A DNA stretch of 64,000 bases from Micromonospora sp. WMMD1082 (GTDB taxonomy: Bacteria; Actinomycetota; Actinomycetes; Mycobacteriales; Micromonosporaceae), in assembly GCF_029626175.1 (NCBI RefSeq), contig NZ_JARUBM010000002.1, positions 4,915,001 through 4,979,000 of the forward strand, given 5' to 3'. The notes under the pieces are model-generated. The model was given only the letters and a program-made list of their open reading frames with translations, ran no database searches and had not been told where the DNA came from. The position numbers were made by a program, and so were the translations under genes. The first letter of the stretch is position 1, and each line of letters begins with the position of its first letter. This document shows, in pieces, positions 22,457-33,126 of this stretch.

Positions 22457-23386
22457 GTGGGCGAGGCGCACACGACCGGTCACCGGGCCGGCGCAGCCGG
22501 CGAGCAGACCGGGCCGGCGGCCGAGACGGACACCACACTGGTCGTGGTCACCGGCCTGTCCGGTGGCGGGCGCAGCACGGTGGCCCGGGCCCTGGAGAAC
22601 GTGGGCTTCTACGTCGTCGACAACCTGCCGCAGGCGCTGCTGCTGGACATGGCCGAGCTGGCGGTGAAGGCCGGTGGCGCGGCGCGGCGCACCGCGATGG
22701 TGCTGGACGTACGCTCCCGGGCCTTCTCCACCGACCTGGCCGAGGCGATCCGGCAGCTGAAGGAGCGCGGCTACGCCCCCCGCGTGGTCTTCGTCGACGC
22801 CGACGACGAGGTGCTCATCCGCCGGTTCGAGAGCGTGCGGCGCTCGCATCCGTTGCAGGGCGACGGGCGGCTCGCCGACGGCATCGCGGTCGAGCGGGGC
22901 CTGCTGGAGGAGGCCCGCGACCAGGCCGATGTGATCATCGACACCAGCCATCTCAACGTCAACCAGCTGCGCCGCCGGATCGAGGAGCTGTTCGGCGGGG
23001 AGGACGCCCGCCGGCTGCGGCTGACGGTGATCTCCTTCGGCTTCAAGTACGGCCTGCCGCCGGACGCCGACTTCGTCCTCGACGCCCGGTTCCTGCCCAA
23101 CCCGTACTGGGTGCCCGAGTTGCGCGAGCACACCGGGCGGGAGGAGGCGGTCAGCGCGTACGTGCTGGGGCAGGAGGGGGCGGACGCCTTCGTCACCGCG
23201 TACGCGGATCTGGTGAACGCCACCACGGCCGGCTTCGAGCGGGAGGGCAAGCGGTACCTGACCGTGGCGGTCGGCTGCACCGGTGGCAAGCACCGCAGCG
23301 TGGCGATCGCCGAGGAGCTGGCGGCCCGGCTGCGCCACACCGGGTTGGCCGCCAACGCCCAGCACCGGGACCTGGGGCGGGAATGA
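22457..23386 (+). CDS. rapZ: RapZ/YvcJ nucleotide-binding protein
   Basis: A 309-residue RapZ-family protein. The N-terminal P-loop GLSGGGRST (33-41) binds nucleotides, and the C-terminal domain holds the conserved SFGFKYGLP, LPNPYW and GCTGGKHRS segments. In E. coli RapZ guides RNase E to a small RNA that sets GlmS levels; in actinobacteria its partner is not established. The 25 residues before the P-loop are a low-complexity tail. GTG 22457 is the chosen start. The gene ends in an ATGA overlap with yvcK, and rapZ-yvcK-whiA is a conserved actinobacterial and Firmicutes trio. Confidence 0.95.
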   Translation: MGEAHTTGHRAGAAGEQTGPAAETDTTLVVVTGLSGGGRSTVARALENVGFYVVDNLPQALLLDMAELAVKAGGAARRTAMVLDVRSRAFSTDLAEAIRQLKERGYAPRVVFVDADDEVLIRRFESVRRSHPLQGDGRLADGIAVERGLLEEARDQADVIIDTSHLNVNQLRRRIEELFGGEDARRLRLTVISFGFKYGLPPDADFVLDARFLPNPYWVPELREHTGREEAVSAYVLGQEGADAFVTAYADLVNATTAGFEREGKRYLTVAVGCTGGKHRSVAIAEELAARLRHTGLAANAQHRDLGRE

Positions 23387-24354
23387 CGATCCGGGTGGTG
23401 GCGTTCGGCGGCGGCCACGGCCTGTCCGCCTCGCTGCGCGCGTTGCGTCGCTGCGCCCCCGAGCTGGACCTGGACATCACGGCGGTGGTGACCGTCGGTG
23501 ACGACGGCGGATCCAGCGGCCGGCTGCGCGCCGAGCGGGGCGGCCTGCCCCCCGGCGACCTGCGGCAGGCGCTGGTCGCGTTGGCCGGCGACCATCCCGC
23601 GACCCGGCGCAGCGCCGGGCTCTTCCAGCACCGGTTCGTCGAGGCGACGGTCGACGGTCGGGGCGACGGGCTGGCCGGGCACGCGGTGGGCAACCTGCTG
23701 CTCTGCGGGCTGATGGAGCTGCTGGGCGATCCGGTGGCCGCGCTGGAGCACGCGGGGGCGATGCTCGGTGCGGTCGGCCGGGTGCTGCCGATGTCCCGCC
23801 AGCCGGTCGACATCGAGGCCCAGGTACGCGGGGCGGACCCGGGCCGGCCCGACGAGGTGTGCACCGTACGCGGCCAGCACCAGGTCGCGGTCACCACGGG
23901 GCGGGTCGAGTCGCTGCGACTCACCCCGCAGGCGCCGGCGGCGTGCGCGGAGGCGGTCGCCACGATCGGCACCGCCGACTGGCTGATCTTCGGGCCGGGC
24001 AGCTGGTACACCAGCGTCCTGCCGCACCTGCTGGTGCCGCAGCTGGCCGCGGCGATCCTGGCCAGCCCGGCCCGGCGGCTGGTCACCCTCAACCTCGCCG
24101 CCGAGAAGGAAACCCTCGGCCTCTCCGTCGCCGACCACCTGGCGGCGCTGCGGTGGTACCTGCCGGAGCTGACGGCCGACTTCGTGCTCGCCGACGCCAA
24201 GGCGGTCGGTGACCCCGAGCCCGTCAACCGTGCGGCAGAATCGCTGGGAGCCCGACTGGTCCTCGCCCCCGTCGCGGTCGACGACGGTACTCCCCGTCAT
24301 GATCCTGCTGCTCTGGGCGCCGCCCTGGTGCCCGTACTGGGCGCCGATCGTTAG
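23383..24354 (+). CDS. yvcK: YvcK/GlmR-family protein (CofD-like fold)
   Basis: A 323-residue member of the YvcK/GlmR/CuvA family, which binds UDP-sugars and is needed for growth on gluconeogenic carbon and for cell-wall supply in other bacteria. It begins [18 protein letters not shown], the nucleotide-sugar binding loop, followed by [12 protein letters not shown] and [17 protein letters not shown] and [15 protein letters not shown] are further family motifs. ATG 23383 overlaps the rapZ stop (ATGA), so translation is coupled. It sits directly upstream of whiA, separated by 53 bp that carry two GACAC motifs. Confidence 0.95.
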   Translation: MTIRVVAFGGGHGLSASLRALRRCAPELDLDITAVVTVGDDGGSSGRLRAERGGLPPGDLRQALVALAGDHPATRRSAGLFQHRFVEATVDGRGDGLAGHAVGNLLLCGLMELLGDPVAALEHAGAMLGAVGRVLPMSRQPVDIEAQVRGADPGRPDEVCTVRGQHQVAVTTGRVESLRLTPQAPAACAEAVATIGTADWLIFGPGSWYTSVLPHLLVPQLAAAILASPARRLVTLNLAAEKETLGLSVADHLAALRWYLPELTADFVLADAKAVGDPEPVNRAAESLGARLVLAPVAVDDGTPRHDPAALGAALVPVLGADR

Positions 24355-24379
24355 ACACGTACGTAATCTCCGGCGACAC
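24354..24379 (+). promoter_or_regulatory. Two GACAC motifs and -10 box upstream of whiA
   Basis: GACAC occurs at 24354-24358 and again at 24375-24379, both on the plus strand and 21 bases apart. A -10 like TAATCT lies between them at 24364-24369. GACAC is the known recognition core of WhiA in Streptomyces, so WhiA may bind here and repress or tune its own gene. The match is seen; binding is inferred. Confidence 0.5.
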
Positions 24380-24407
24380 GCCGGAACGGGTCCGTGAGGG
24401 GACGCAC

Positions 24408-25388
24408 ATGGCGATGACGGCTGCGGTCAAGGACGAGCTGAGTCGGGTCGACGTGCCCAAGCCCTGCTGCCGGCGGGCGGAGATGGCGGCGCTGCTGCGG
24501 TTCGCCGGTGGGCTGCACATCGTCTCCGGCCGGGTGGTGGTGGAGGCGGAACTCGACACGGGTGCGGTGGCCCGCCGGCTGCGGCGCGAGATCGCCGAGG
24601 TCTACGGCTATCCGAGCGAGATCCACGTGCTCGCCTCCGGCGGGCTGCGCAAGGGCAGCCACTTCATCGTCCGGGTCGTCAAGGACGGCGAGGCGCTGGC
24701 CCGGCAGACCGGCCTGCTGGACGTGCGGGGTCGGCCGGTGCGGGGGCTTCCACCGCACGTGGTCGCGGCCAGCGTGTGCTGCGCGGTGTCGGCCTGGCGG
24801 GGCGCGTTCATGGCGCACGGTTCGCTGACCGAGCCGGGCCGCTCCAGCGCCCTGGAGATCACCTGCCCGGGCCCGGAGTCCGCGCTCGCCCTGGTCGGCG
24901 CGGCGCGGCGGATCGGCATCACCGCCAAGAACCGCGAGGTACGCGGCGTCGACCGGGTGGTGGTCAAGGACGGCGACGCGATCGCCGCGCTGCTGACCCG
25001 GATCGGCGCCCACGCCAGCGTGCTGGCCTGGGAGGAGCGCCGGGTGCGGCGCGAGGTGCGCGCGACGGCCAACCGGCTGGCGAACTTCGACGACGCCAAC
25101 CTGCGGCGCTCGGCCCGCGCGGCGGTGGCCGCCGCGGCCCGGGTGACCCGGGCACTGGAGATCCTCGCCGACGACGCGCCGGAGCACCTGACCTCGGCCG
25201 GCCGGCTACGGCTGGAGCACCGGCAGGCGTCCCTGGAGGAACTGGGCGCGCTGGCGGACCCGCCGCTGACCAAGGACGCCATCGCGGGCCGGATCCGCCG
25301 GTTGCTGGCCCTGGCCGACAAGCGGGCGCGCGACCTGGGCATCCCGGATACCGAAGCGGCCGTCACGCCCGACATGCTCGTGGTCTGA
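24408..25388 (+). CDS. whiA: Sporulation regulator WhiA
   Basis: A 326-residue WhiA. The N-terminal two thirds adopt a degenerate LAGLIDADG homing-endonuclease fold ([16 protein letters not shown] near residues 17-32), and the C-terminal part (about 240-310) is a DNA-binding helix-turn-helix ([27 protein letters not shown]). In Streptomyces WhiA acts with WhiB to start sporulation septation; in non-sporulating relatives it affects division. ATG 24408 is preceded by GAGGGG; the ATG at 24414 is a minor alternative. It is the third gene of rapZ-yvcK-whiA and is followed by gap. Confidence 0.97.
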   Translation: MAMTAAVKDELSRVDVPKPCCRRAEMAALLRFAGGLHIVSGRVVVEAELDTGAVARRLRREIAEVYGYPSEIHVLASGGLRKGSHFIVRVVKDGEALARQTGLLDVRGRPVRGLPPHVVAASVCCAVSAWRGAFMAHGSLTEPGRSSALEITCPGPESALALVGAARRIGITAKNREVRGVDRVVVKDGDAIAALLTRIGAHASVLAWEERRVRREVRATANRLANFDDANLRRSARAAVAAAARVTRALEILADDAPEHLTSAGRLRLEHRQASLEELGALADPPLTKDAIAGRIRRLLALADKRARDLGIPDTEAAVTPDMLVV

Positions 25389-25562
25389 TAGGACGGTGGG
25401 CCGTCACCGCGCGGGCAGGGCAGCCACCCGGCGCAGCGTGGCTCGGCGCGCTCGGATATGGTCGCTGCGTACGGCAAGGGGGCCGACACCGGCGCTCCCC
25501 GCCGTGCCCACCGCCTCGACGGCGGTCAGGTCCCTCGGACCGCGGCGGGGTGGCCGAGATGA

Positions 25563-26698
<1,136 letters not shown>

Positions 26699-26712
26699 GG
26701 AAGGCTAGCTCT

Positions 26713-27936
26713 GTGAGTGGCATCCGCACCCTCGACGACCTGCTCGCCGAGGGGGTGTCGGGTCGGCGCGTGCTGGTGCGCGCCGACCTGAACGTCCCGC
26801 TCGACAAGCAGACCGGCGAGATCACTGATGACGGCAGGATCCGCGCGGTGCTGCCGACCCTGGGTGCGCTCACCGAGGCCGGTGCCAAGGTGGTCGTCTG
26901 CTCGCACCTGGGCCGGCCGAAGGGCGCGCCGGATCCGCAGTTCAGCCTCGGCCCGGTCGCCGGCCGGCTCGGCGAACTGCTCGGCACGCCGGTGCACTTC
27001 GCCACCGACACGGTCGGCGAGTCGGCCACCGCCACCGTGGCGGCGCTCGCCGACGGCGAGGTGGCGCTGCTGGAGAATCTCCGCTTCAACAAGGGTGAGA
27101 CCAGCAAGGACGACGCCGAGCGGGGCGCCTTCGCGGACCAGCTCGCCGCGTTCGGCGACGCGTACGTCGACGACGCGTTCGGTGCCGTGCACCGCAAGCA
27201 CGCCAGCGTCTACGACGTGCCCGCGCGGCTGCCGCACGTCGCCGGCCGCCTGGTGCTGCGGGAGGTGGAGGTCCTCTCCACGCTCACCGGCGACCCCGAG
27301 CGGCCGTACGTGGTGGTGCTGGGTGGCTCCAAGGTCTCCGACAAGCTCGCGGTGATCGAGGCGCTGCTGCCGACCGTCGACCGGCTGCTCATCGGCGGCG
27401 GCATGTGCTTCACCTTCCTCAAGGCGCAGGGCCACGAGGTGGGCACCTCGCTGCTCGAGAAGGACATGGTCGAGACCTGCCGCAACCTGCTGGAGCGCGC
27501 CGACGGCAAGATCCTGCTCCCGGTCGACGTGGTGGCCGCGGACGCCTTCGCCCCGGACGCCGCGCACGACGTGGTGCCCGCCGACGGCATCCCCAGCCAC
27601 CGGGTGGGGCTCGACATCGGGCCGGAGACCGTCGCCGGGTTCGCCGCCGCGCTGCGCGGTTCGGAGGGTGGCCCCACCAACGCGCGGACGATCTTCTGGA
27701 ACGGCCCGATGGGCGTGTTCGAGATGGCGGCGTTCGCCAACGGCACCCGGGGCGTCGCCGAGGCGATCGCGGCCTCCGACGCCTTCAGCGTGGTCGGTGG
27801 CGGTGACTCGGCCGCCGCGGTGCGGGCGCTGGGGCTGGACGAGAAGTCCTTCGGGCACATCTCCACCGGCGGTGGCGCCTCCCTGGAATACCTGGAGGGC
27901 AAGACCCTCCCCGGCATCGCGGCCCTGGAGAACTGA
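26713..27936 (+). CDS. pgk: Phosphoglycerate kinase
   Basis: A 407-residue PGK that transfers phosphate from 1,3-bisphosphoglycerate to ADP. The N-terminal substrate segment [12 protein letters not shown] is near residues 18-29, followed by SHLGRPKG. The C-terminal nucleotide site contains GGSKVSDK and the GGGDSAAAV loop, and [16 protein letters not shown] closes the protein. GTG 26713 follows GGAAGG. The TGA stop overlaps the tpiA start by one base, so the two are translationally coupled. Confidence 0.98.
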   Translation: MSGIRTLDDLLAEGVSGRRVLVRADLNVPLDKQTGEITDDGRIRAVLPTLGALTEAGAKVVVCSHLGRPKGAPDPQFSLGPVAGRLGELLGTPVHFATDTVGESATATVAALADGEVALLENLRFNKGETSKDDAERGAFADQLAAFGDAYVDDAFGAVHRKHASVYDVPARLPHVAGRLVLREVEVLSTLTGDPERPYVVVLGGSKVSDKLAVIEALLPTVDRLLIGGGMCFTFLKAQGHEVGTSLLEKDMVETCRNLLERADGKILLPVDVVAADAFAPDAAHDVVPADGIPSHRVGLDIGPETVAGFAAALRGSEGGPTNARTIFWNGPMGVFEMAAFANGTRGVAEAIAASDAFSVVGGGDSAAAVRALGLDEKSFGHISTGGGASLEYLEGKTLPGIAALEN

Positions 27937-28727
27937 TGGCACCCGCTCCCCGCCGGCCGCTGATGGCCGGCAACTGGAAGATGAACCTCAACCACCTCGA
28001 GGCGAACCTGCTGGTGCAGAAGCTGGCCGCCAGCCTCACCGAGAAGCAGCTGACCGAGGTCGAGACGGTGGTCCTGCCGCCGTACACCGACCTGCGTACG
28101 GTGCAGACCGTGGTGGAGGGCGACAAGCTGCTCATCGGCTACGGCGCGCAGGATCTCTCCCCGCACGCGTCGGGCGCCTACACCGGCGAGATCGCCGGGC
28201 CGATGCTGGCCAAGCTGGGCTGCACGTACGTGGTGGTCGGGCACTCCGAGCGGCGGGCCTACCACCGCGAGGACGACGCGCTGGTCGGTGCCAAGGTGCA
28301 GGCGGCGCTGGCCCACGGGCTCACCCCGATCCTCTGCGTGGGGGAGGGGCTGGACGTCCGGGAGCAGGGCACCCACGTGGCGCACTGCACCGACCAGCTC
28401 GACGCGGCGCTGAAGGGGCTGAGCCCGGAGCAGGTGACCGCGGTGGTGGTCGCCTACGAGCCGGTCTGGGCGATCGGCACCGGCAAGACGGCCACCCCGG
28501 AGGATGCCCAGGAGGTGTGCGGCGCGCTGCGGGCCCGGCTGGCCGAGACCCTCGACCAGGGCACCGCCGACCAGGTCCGGATCCTCTACGGCGGCTCGGT
28601 GAAGTCGTCGAACGTCGCCTCGATCATGGCCCAGCCGGACGTGGACGGCGCCCTGGTCGGTGGCGCCAGCCTGGACGCCGAGGAGTTCGCGAAGATCTGC
28701 CGCTTCCCGGAGCACATCACCGGCTGA
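27936..28727 (+). CDS. tpiA: Triosephosphate isomerase
   Basis: A 263-residue TIM-barrel isomerase that interconverts dihydroxyacetone phosphate and glyceraldehyde-3-phosphate. Catalytic residues are Lys in AGNWKMN (near 15), His in VGHSERR (near 107) and Glu in [15 protein letters not shown] (near 178), with the phosphate loop YGGSVK. It overlaps pgk by one base and is followed after 95 bp by secG, the usual actinobacterial arrangement. Confidence 0.98.
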   Translation: MAPAPRRPLMAGNWKMNLNHLEANLLVQKLAASLTEKQLTEVETVVLPPYTDLRTVQTVVEGDKLLIGYGAQDLSPHASGAYTGEIAGPMLAKLGCTYVVVGHSERRAYHREDDALVGAKVQAALAHGLTPILCVGEGLDVREQGTHVAHCTDQLDAALKGLSPEQVTAVVVAYEPVWAIGTGKTATPEDAQEVCGALRARLAETLDQGTADQVRILYGGSVKSSNVASIMAQPDVDGALVGGASLDAEEFAKICRFPEHITG

Positions 28728-28822
28728 TCGCTCGCTATCCTTGACTCCGCCCGTCCGCCGGTCGGTGCCGCCGTGCCCGAACTGCCCGGGCTCGGATCGT
28801 AACGAGAGGACTGACCCCCGCC

Positions 28823-29083
28823 ATGCCGATCTGGTTCGCCTACACGTTGATCGTGTTGCTGGTCATCACGAGCTTCCTGCTCGTCCTGCTCATCCTGCTG
28901 CACCGCGGCAAGGGCGGTGGTATGTCCAGCATGTTCGGCGGTGGCGTCAGCTCCAGCCTGGCTGGCTCGTCGGTGGCCGAGAAGAACCTCGACCGCTACA
29001 CCGTTCTGGTGGGCATCGTCTGGTTCGCCTGCATCATCGGGCTCGGGCTCTGGCTCCGGCTTGAGGTAGGTACGGGCGTCTGA
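28823..29083 (+). CDS. secG: Preprotein translocase subunit SecG
   Basis: An 86-residue two-helix membrane protein, part of the SecYEG channel. The first helix is at about residues 4-29 (LIVLLVITSFLLVLLILLHR), then the conserved cytosolic loop GKGGGMSSMFGGG, and a second helix at about 57-78. ATG 28823 follows GAGAGGA at 28804-28810. The family's length and loop motif match well. Confidence 0.95.
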   Translation: MPIWFAYTLIVLLVITSFLLVLLILLHRGKGGGMSSMFGGGVSSSLAGSSVAEKNLDRYTVLVGIVWFACIIGLGLWLRLEVGTGV

Positions 29084-29098
29084 GCAGGCCCCCGAGGC

Positions 29099-29138
29099 GT
29101 ACAATCTGCGCGCGGTCCGTCACCGACGGGCCGCGCGC
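29099..29138 (+). promoter_or_regulatory. -10 box and strong hairpin between secG and rbpA
   Basis: TACAAT (29099-29104) is immediately followed by a hairpin at 29108-29138: 8-bp GCGCGCGG/CCGCGCGC, a T-G wobble, then CCGTC/GACGG around an ACC loop. With no T-run it could be the secG terminator of the high-GC kind. If TACAAT is the rbpA -10, it would instead be the 5' end structure of the rbpA mRNA. I cannot decide between the two. Confidence 0.5.
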
Positions 29139-29217
29139 AGTCCGTTTCACCCGCTGCACCGCGTCGCCCGCCGTCACCCCCCGACGGCGGTCCCCTCCGA
29201 CGACAGGAGCTAGCGCC

Positions 29218-29562
29218 GTGCCGAACGGCCACGTCATCCGGGGCGCCCGGGTCGGGTCCGCGCCTCCCCGCCACCCCGAACGTCACCAGCCGGTCCCGTG
29301 CCGGTCGGTCAGCTACTGGTGCCGCAACGGGCACCGCACCGACATCCGGATCGTCGCCGACGCGGCGGCCCCGAGCGTCTGGGACTGCCCCCGCTGCGGG
29401 CTGCCGGCCGGTCAGGATGCCCAGGATCCCCCCGGCCGGACCCGGCCAGAGCCGTACAAGACGCACCTGGCGTACGTGAAGGAACGGCGTACCGACGCCG
29501 AGGGTGAGGCGATCCTCGCCGAGGCCCTGGCCGCGCTGCGCCAGCGTCGCGGCGCTGACTGA
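29218..29562 (+). CDS. rbpA: RNA polymerase-binding protein RbpA
   Basis: A 114-residue RbpA, the actinobacterial factor that binds RNA polymerase and group I sigma factors and stabilises open complexes. The N-terminal tail has VIRGARVG, the core zinc-ribbon-like region runs SYWCRNGH ... WDCPRCGLPAG with four cysteines, and the sigma-interaction domain is PYKTHLAYVKERRTDAEGEA. GTG 29218 follows ACAGGAG. It converges on pgl with 10 bp between stops. Confidence 0.95.
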   Translation: MPNGHVIRGARVGSAPPRHPERHQPVPCRSVSYWCRNGHRTDIRIVADAAAPSVWDCPRCGLPAGQDAQDPPGRTRPEPYKTHLAYVKERRTDAEGEAILAEALAALRQRRGAD

Positions 29563-29572
29563 GCCCTTCCTG

Positions 29573-30337
29573 TCACCGCAGGCTGCGGAAGCGGGCGGGG
29601 AGGTCGGCGGCCGCGGCGCGGTCGAGCAGCCAGAGGGTGCGTCCGGTCCCCTGCACGCCGGCGGCCGGCACCTGCACCGGCCCGGCGCCGCCCAGCGCCA
29701 TACCGACCGCGTGAGCCTTGTCGGCACCGCCGGCCACCAGCCACACCTCCTCGGCGGTGTTGATCGCCGGCAGGGTGAGGGTGACGCGTACCGGCGGCGG
29801 CTTCGGGCTGCCCCGGACCGCGCTCACCGGCCGGCTCTCGTGGTGCACCGGGTGCCCCGGGAAGACCGAGGCGACGTGCCCGTCCTCGCCGACGCCGAGC
29901 ATCAGCACATCGAAGTGGGGCAGCACGGCGGTGCCGGGCCGGGCCGCCCGGGCGAGTTCCGCCGCGTACCGGGCGGCGGCCTCCTCCGGGTCGGCCCCGG
30001 CATCGGAGGCCGGCACGGGGTGGACCCGGGACGGATCCACCGGCAGCGCGTCGAGCAGCGCCGCGCGGGCCTGGGTCTCGTTGCGCTCCGGATCGCCGGC
30101 CGGCAGGAACCGTTCGTCGCCCCACCAGAAATCCACCCGGGACCAGTCCACGGCGTCCCGGGCCGGCAGCGCGCCCACCGCACGGTAGACCGCCGCGGCG
30201 ATCCGCCCGCCGGTGAGCACCACCGACGCCTGGCCCCGTTCGGCCTGCGCGTCGAGCAGCCTCACCACCAACCGGGCCGCGACCGCCTGCGCCAGCAGGT
30301 CGGCGTCGGCGTGGACGGCGACACTCGCCTCACTCAT
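29573..30337 (-). CDS. pgl: 6-phosphogluconolactonase
   Basis: A 254-residue DevB-type lactonase that hydrolyses 6-phosphogluconolactone in the oxidative pentose-phosphate pathway. Family motifs are LTGGRIAAAVY, WWGDERFLPAGDPERN and LGVGEDGHVASVFPGH, the last lining the active site. It is the last gene of the minus-strand set tkt-tal-pgi-zwf-opcA-pgl and starts 51 bp after opcA. A GGAAGGA site precedes its ATG. Confidence 0.96.
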   Translation of the reverse strand: MSEASVAVHADADLLAQAVAARLVVRLLDAQAERGQASVVLTGGRIAAAVYRAVGALPARDAVDWSRVDFWWGDERFLPAGDPERNETQARAALLDALPVDPSRVHPVPASDAGADPEEAAARYAAELARAARPGTAVLPHFDVLMLGVGEDGHVASVFPGHPVHHESRPVSAVRGSPKPPPVRVTLTLPAINTAEEVWLVAGGADKAHAVGMALGGAGPVQVPAAGVQGTGRTLWLLDRAAAADLPARFRSLR

Positions 30338-30388
30338 GCTGTCCTTCCGCGACCGCGGGGCGGTCGGTGTCGTGCCTGCGGGGGTGGG

Positions 30389-31405
30389 TCAGGAGGCGGG
30401 GCTCGTGGCGGTGTGCGCGGTGACGCCGGCCTCGGCCCGCTTGGCGGTGGCCGGATCCCGCCAGATGTGCACCCGCTGGCCCGGCCGCCGCTCCAGGTTC
30501 GCCAGCCCGGCGAAGGCGCCCAGCGCCTCCGCGTACACCTGGTCGGGGCCGAGCCGGCGCAACTCCTCGGCCAGTTCGTCGCCGAGCGGCCGACGCACCA
30601 GCGGAAGGACCCGGTCCTCCTGGCCGGTACGCCGGAAGGTGGCCATGCTGTCCTCGCGGGTCAGCGTCAGCTCGTCGCCGTTGGCGCAGCGCAGCTGGAC
30701 CTCGCGCATCCGGGGAAACTCCCGTGTCCGGTCCCAGCGCGGCTTGATGCCCAGCCGGCTGCGCAGCCAGCCGCGCATCAGCGCGGCGGTCGGGTCGGCC
30801 GGCGGCGCGACCAGCGCGGCCTCGGTGAGCTGCGCCTCGGTGGTGTCGAACGCGCCGGCCACCAGGGTGCGCCACGGGGTGATCCGGGTCCACGCGAGGT
30901 CGGTGTCGCCGGGGGCGTAGTCCCGGGCCCGCTGCCGCAGCGCCGCGATCGGGTCGGCGGCCTGCGCGGTGTCGGTGATGCGCCGGTCGGCGACCACGCC
31001 GAGGAAGTCCGTGGCGATCTCCTCCGGCGGCTCGCCGTGCCACCAGGTGACCACCGGTACGTCCGGCACCAGCAGCGGCATCACCACCGACTCGGCGTGC
31101 AGCGCCAGCCGCCCGTACATCCGCATCACCACGGCCTCGCACGGTCCCAGCCGCCCGCCGACCACGATCTCCGCGTCGAGGCGGTTGCGGTCCCGGTCGG
31201 TGTCCGAGCGGACCACCACCAGCAGCCGGCACGGATGCGCGGCGGCGGCGATGGTGGCCGCCGCCTCCGCGTCGCGGACCCGCTTCTCGTCCACCACCAC
31301 GATCAGGGTCAGCGCCATCCCGCTGGCCACCCCGCCGGCGCTGCGCCGTTCGGCGGCGAGCGCCTTGACCACCTCGTTGCCGGTGGTGTCCCACAGTCCG
31401 ATCAC
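30389..31405 (-). CDS. opcA: Glucose-6-phosphate dehydrogenase assembly protein OpcA
   Basis: A 338-residue OpcA, a non-catalytic partner needed for full activity of glucose-6-phosphate dehydrogenase in actinobacteria and cyanobacteria. It begins MIGLWDTTGNEVVKAL and contains PVVTWWHGEPP and a C-terminal REVQLRCANGDEL and QEDRVLPL region, all typical. The GTG start follows AGGAGG. It is placed between zwf and pgl. The zwf-opcA spacer holds GAGCG-type repeats. Confidence 0.95.
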   Translation of the reverse strand: MIGLWDTTGNEVVKALAAERRSAGGVASGMALTLIVVVDEKRVRDAEAAATIAAAAHPCRLLVVVRSDTDRDRNRLDAEIVVGGRLGPCEAVVMRMYGRLALHAESVVMPLLVPDVPVVTWWHGEPPEEIATDFLGVVADRRITDTAQAADPIAALRQRARDYAPGDTDLAWTRITPWRTLVAGAFDTTEAQLTEAALVAPPADPTAALMRGWLRSRLGIKPRWDRTREFPRMREVQLRCANGDELTLTREDSMATFRRTGQEDRVLPLVRRPLGDELAEELRRLGPDQVYAEALGAFAGLANLERRPGQRVHIWRDPATAKRAEAGVTAHTATSPAS

Positions 31406-31448
31406 CGCAGCCTCCTGCCTCGCTCGCCGTGCCCGCCTCGCGCCGCCG

Positions 31449-31521
31449 CCTCGCTTCGCTCACCGGCGACGCAAGGTGCCGTGGTGCTGAACCCAATGGT
31501 TCGCTCGCTCCGCTCGCTCAC
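31449..31521 (-). repeat. GAGCG-type repeats in the zwf-opcA spacer
   Basis: Read on the minus strand, GTGAGCGAGCGGAGCGAGCG lies at the zwf end (within 31498-31521, including the zwf TGA) and GGTGAGCGAAGCGAGG lies at 31449-31464. Both are semi-palindromic variants of the word that also occurs at gap, upstream of zwf and at the Rieske gene start. Confidence 0.6.
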
Positions 31522-33032
31522 GCCCGCCGCCAGGACCGGCCCTCGCGGGCCAGCATCTCGTCGGAGGCCCGGGGGCCCCACTCGCCGGCCCGGTAGGGCT
31601 CGGGCTTCGTGCCCTCCCAGGCGTGCTCCAGCGGATCCACCACGGCCCAGCTCTGCTCGACCTCGGCGGCGTCCGGGAAGAGCGTCCGGTCGCCGATCAG
31701 CACGTCCAGGACCAGCCGCTCGTACGCCTCCGGGCTGGACTCGGTGAACGCCTCGCCGTACTGGAAGTCCATCGCGATGTCGCGGACCTCCATCGTGGTC
31801 CCCGGCACCTTGGAACCGAACTTGAGCACCACGCCCTCGTCCGGCTGGACCCGGATCACCAGCTGGTTGTTGCCGAGCATCTCCATGTCGGCCGGGTTGA
31901 ACGGCAGGTGCGGTGCCTGCTTGAACATCACCGCGACCTCGGTGACCCGCCGCGGCAGCCGCTTGCCGGCCCGGATGTAGAACGGCACCTCCGCCCACCG
32001 GCGGTTCTGGATGCCGAGCCGCACCGCCACGTACGTCTCGGTGGTCGAGGTCGGCGGGACGCCGTTCTCCTCCAGGTAGCCCTTGGCCCGCTGGCCACCG
32101 ACCCAGCCGGGCAGGTACTGCCCGCGTACGGTGCCCTGCGCCACGTCGCCCGGCAGGGTGATGGCCTTGAGCACCTTGAGCTTCTCGGCCCGGATCTCGT
32201 CGGCGTCGAAGCTGGTCGGCTCCTCCATCGCCACCAGGGCGAGCAGCTGGAGCAGGTGGTTCTGCAACACGTCGCGCGCGGTGCCGACCGAGTCGTAGAA
32301 GCCCGCCCGGCTGCCGATCCCGACGTCCTCGGCCATGGTGATCTGCACCGAGTCGACGTACTGCGAGTTCCACAGCGGCTCGAAGAGGCTGTTGGCGAAG
32401 CGCAGGGCGAGGATGTTCTGGACCGTCTCCTTGCCCAGGTAGTGGTCGATGCGGAACACGTCCTGCCGGGTGAAGACGTCGTCGACCAGGTCGTTGAGCG
32501 CCTTGGCCGAGGGCAGGTCGTTGCCGAACGGCTTCTCCACCACCACCCGGCGCCAGCCGCCGCACTTCTCGTTGTCGGCCATGCCGGTGCGGGCCAGCTG
32601 CTTGAGCACCACCGGGAAGGCCGCCGGCGGGATGGAGAAGTAGAACGCCGCGTTGCCGTGGATGCCGTGGCTGTCGCGCAGGCTGTCCAGACAGTGCGTG
32701 AGATTGTCGAACGCGGCGTCGTCGTCGAACGACCCACCGACGAACTTGATGTTGTGTTCGAGCCGCGACCACACCTCCTCCCGCCACGGCGTCCGGGAGT
32801 GTGCCCTGGCCGCCTCGCGGGCCAGCGAGGCGAAGTCGCCATCGCCCCAGTCCCGCCGGGCGAACCCGACCACCACGAAACCGGGCGGTAGCAGCCCCCG
32901 GTTGGCCAGGTCGTAGACCGCCGGCAACAGCTTCTTCTGGGCCAGGTCACCGGTCACCCCGAAGATCACCAGAGCGCAGGGCTCCGGGATCCGTGGTAGT
33001 CGCCGGTCCTGCGGGTCGCGCAGCGGGTTCAC
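31518..33032 (-). CDS. zwf: Glucose-6-phosphate 1-dehydrogenase
   Basis: A 504-residue G6PD that commits glucose-6-phosphate to the pentose-phosphate pathway and makes NADPH. The N-terminal coenzyme site is [15 protein letters not shown], and the active-site signature RIDHYLGKE lies near residue 190, followed by [13 protein letters not shown]. The GTG start has GAGGAG upstream. A copy of the dispersed repeat ends 12 bases before the start. The stop codon lies in another repeat. Its partner OpcA is encoded next. Confidence 0.98.
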   Translation of the reverse strand: MNPLRDPQDRRLPRIPEPCALVIFGVTGDLAQKKLLPAVYDLANRGLLPPGFVVVGFARRDWGDGDFASLAREAARAHSRTPWREEVWSRLEHNIKFVGGSFDDDAAFDNLTHCLDSLRDSHGIHGNAAFYFSIPPAAFPVVLKQLARTGMADNEKCGGWRRVVVEKPFGNDLPSAKALNDLVDDVFTRQDVFRIDHYLGKETVQNILALRFANSLFEPLWNSQYVDSVQITMAEDVGIGSRAGFYDSVGTARDVLQNHLLQLLALVAMEEPTSFDADEIRAEKLKVLKAITLPGDVAQGTVRGQYLPGWVGGQRAKGYLEENGVPPTSTTETYVAVRLGIQNRRWAEVPFYIRAGKRLPRRVTEVAVMFKQAPHLPFNPADMEMLGNNQLVIRVQPDEGVVLKFGSKVPGTTMEVRDIAMDFQYGEAFTESSPEAYERLVLDVLIGDRTLFPDAAEVEQSWAVVDPLEHAWEGTKPEPYRAGEWGPRASDEMLAREGRSWRRA

Positions 33033-33044
33033 TCTGTCTCCTCT

Positions 33045-33091
33045 GTTCGCGACTGTGGGGCTCGCAGGATCGGCTCACTCCTCGCGCTCAC
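33045..33091 (-). repeat. Dispersed GAGCG-type repeat upstream of zwf
   Basis: On the minus strand this 47-base element begins GTGAGCGCGAGGAGTGAGC and ends CGAGCCCCACAGTCGCGAAC. It matches the gap-pgk element at 26657-26698 apart from a few bases and a 5-base insertion. As there, it sits directly in front of the ribosome site of the downstream gene. Confidence 0.7.
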
Positions 33092-33126
33092 GGTGCCTTC
33101 CCGATCCTGGTCGTCCACGTCCATCG

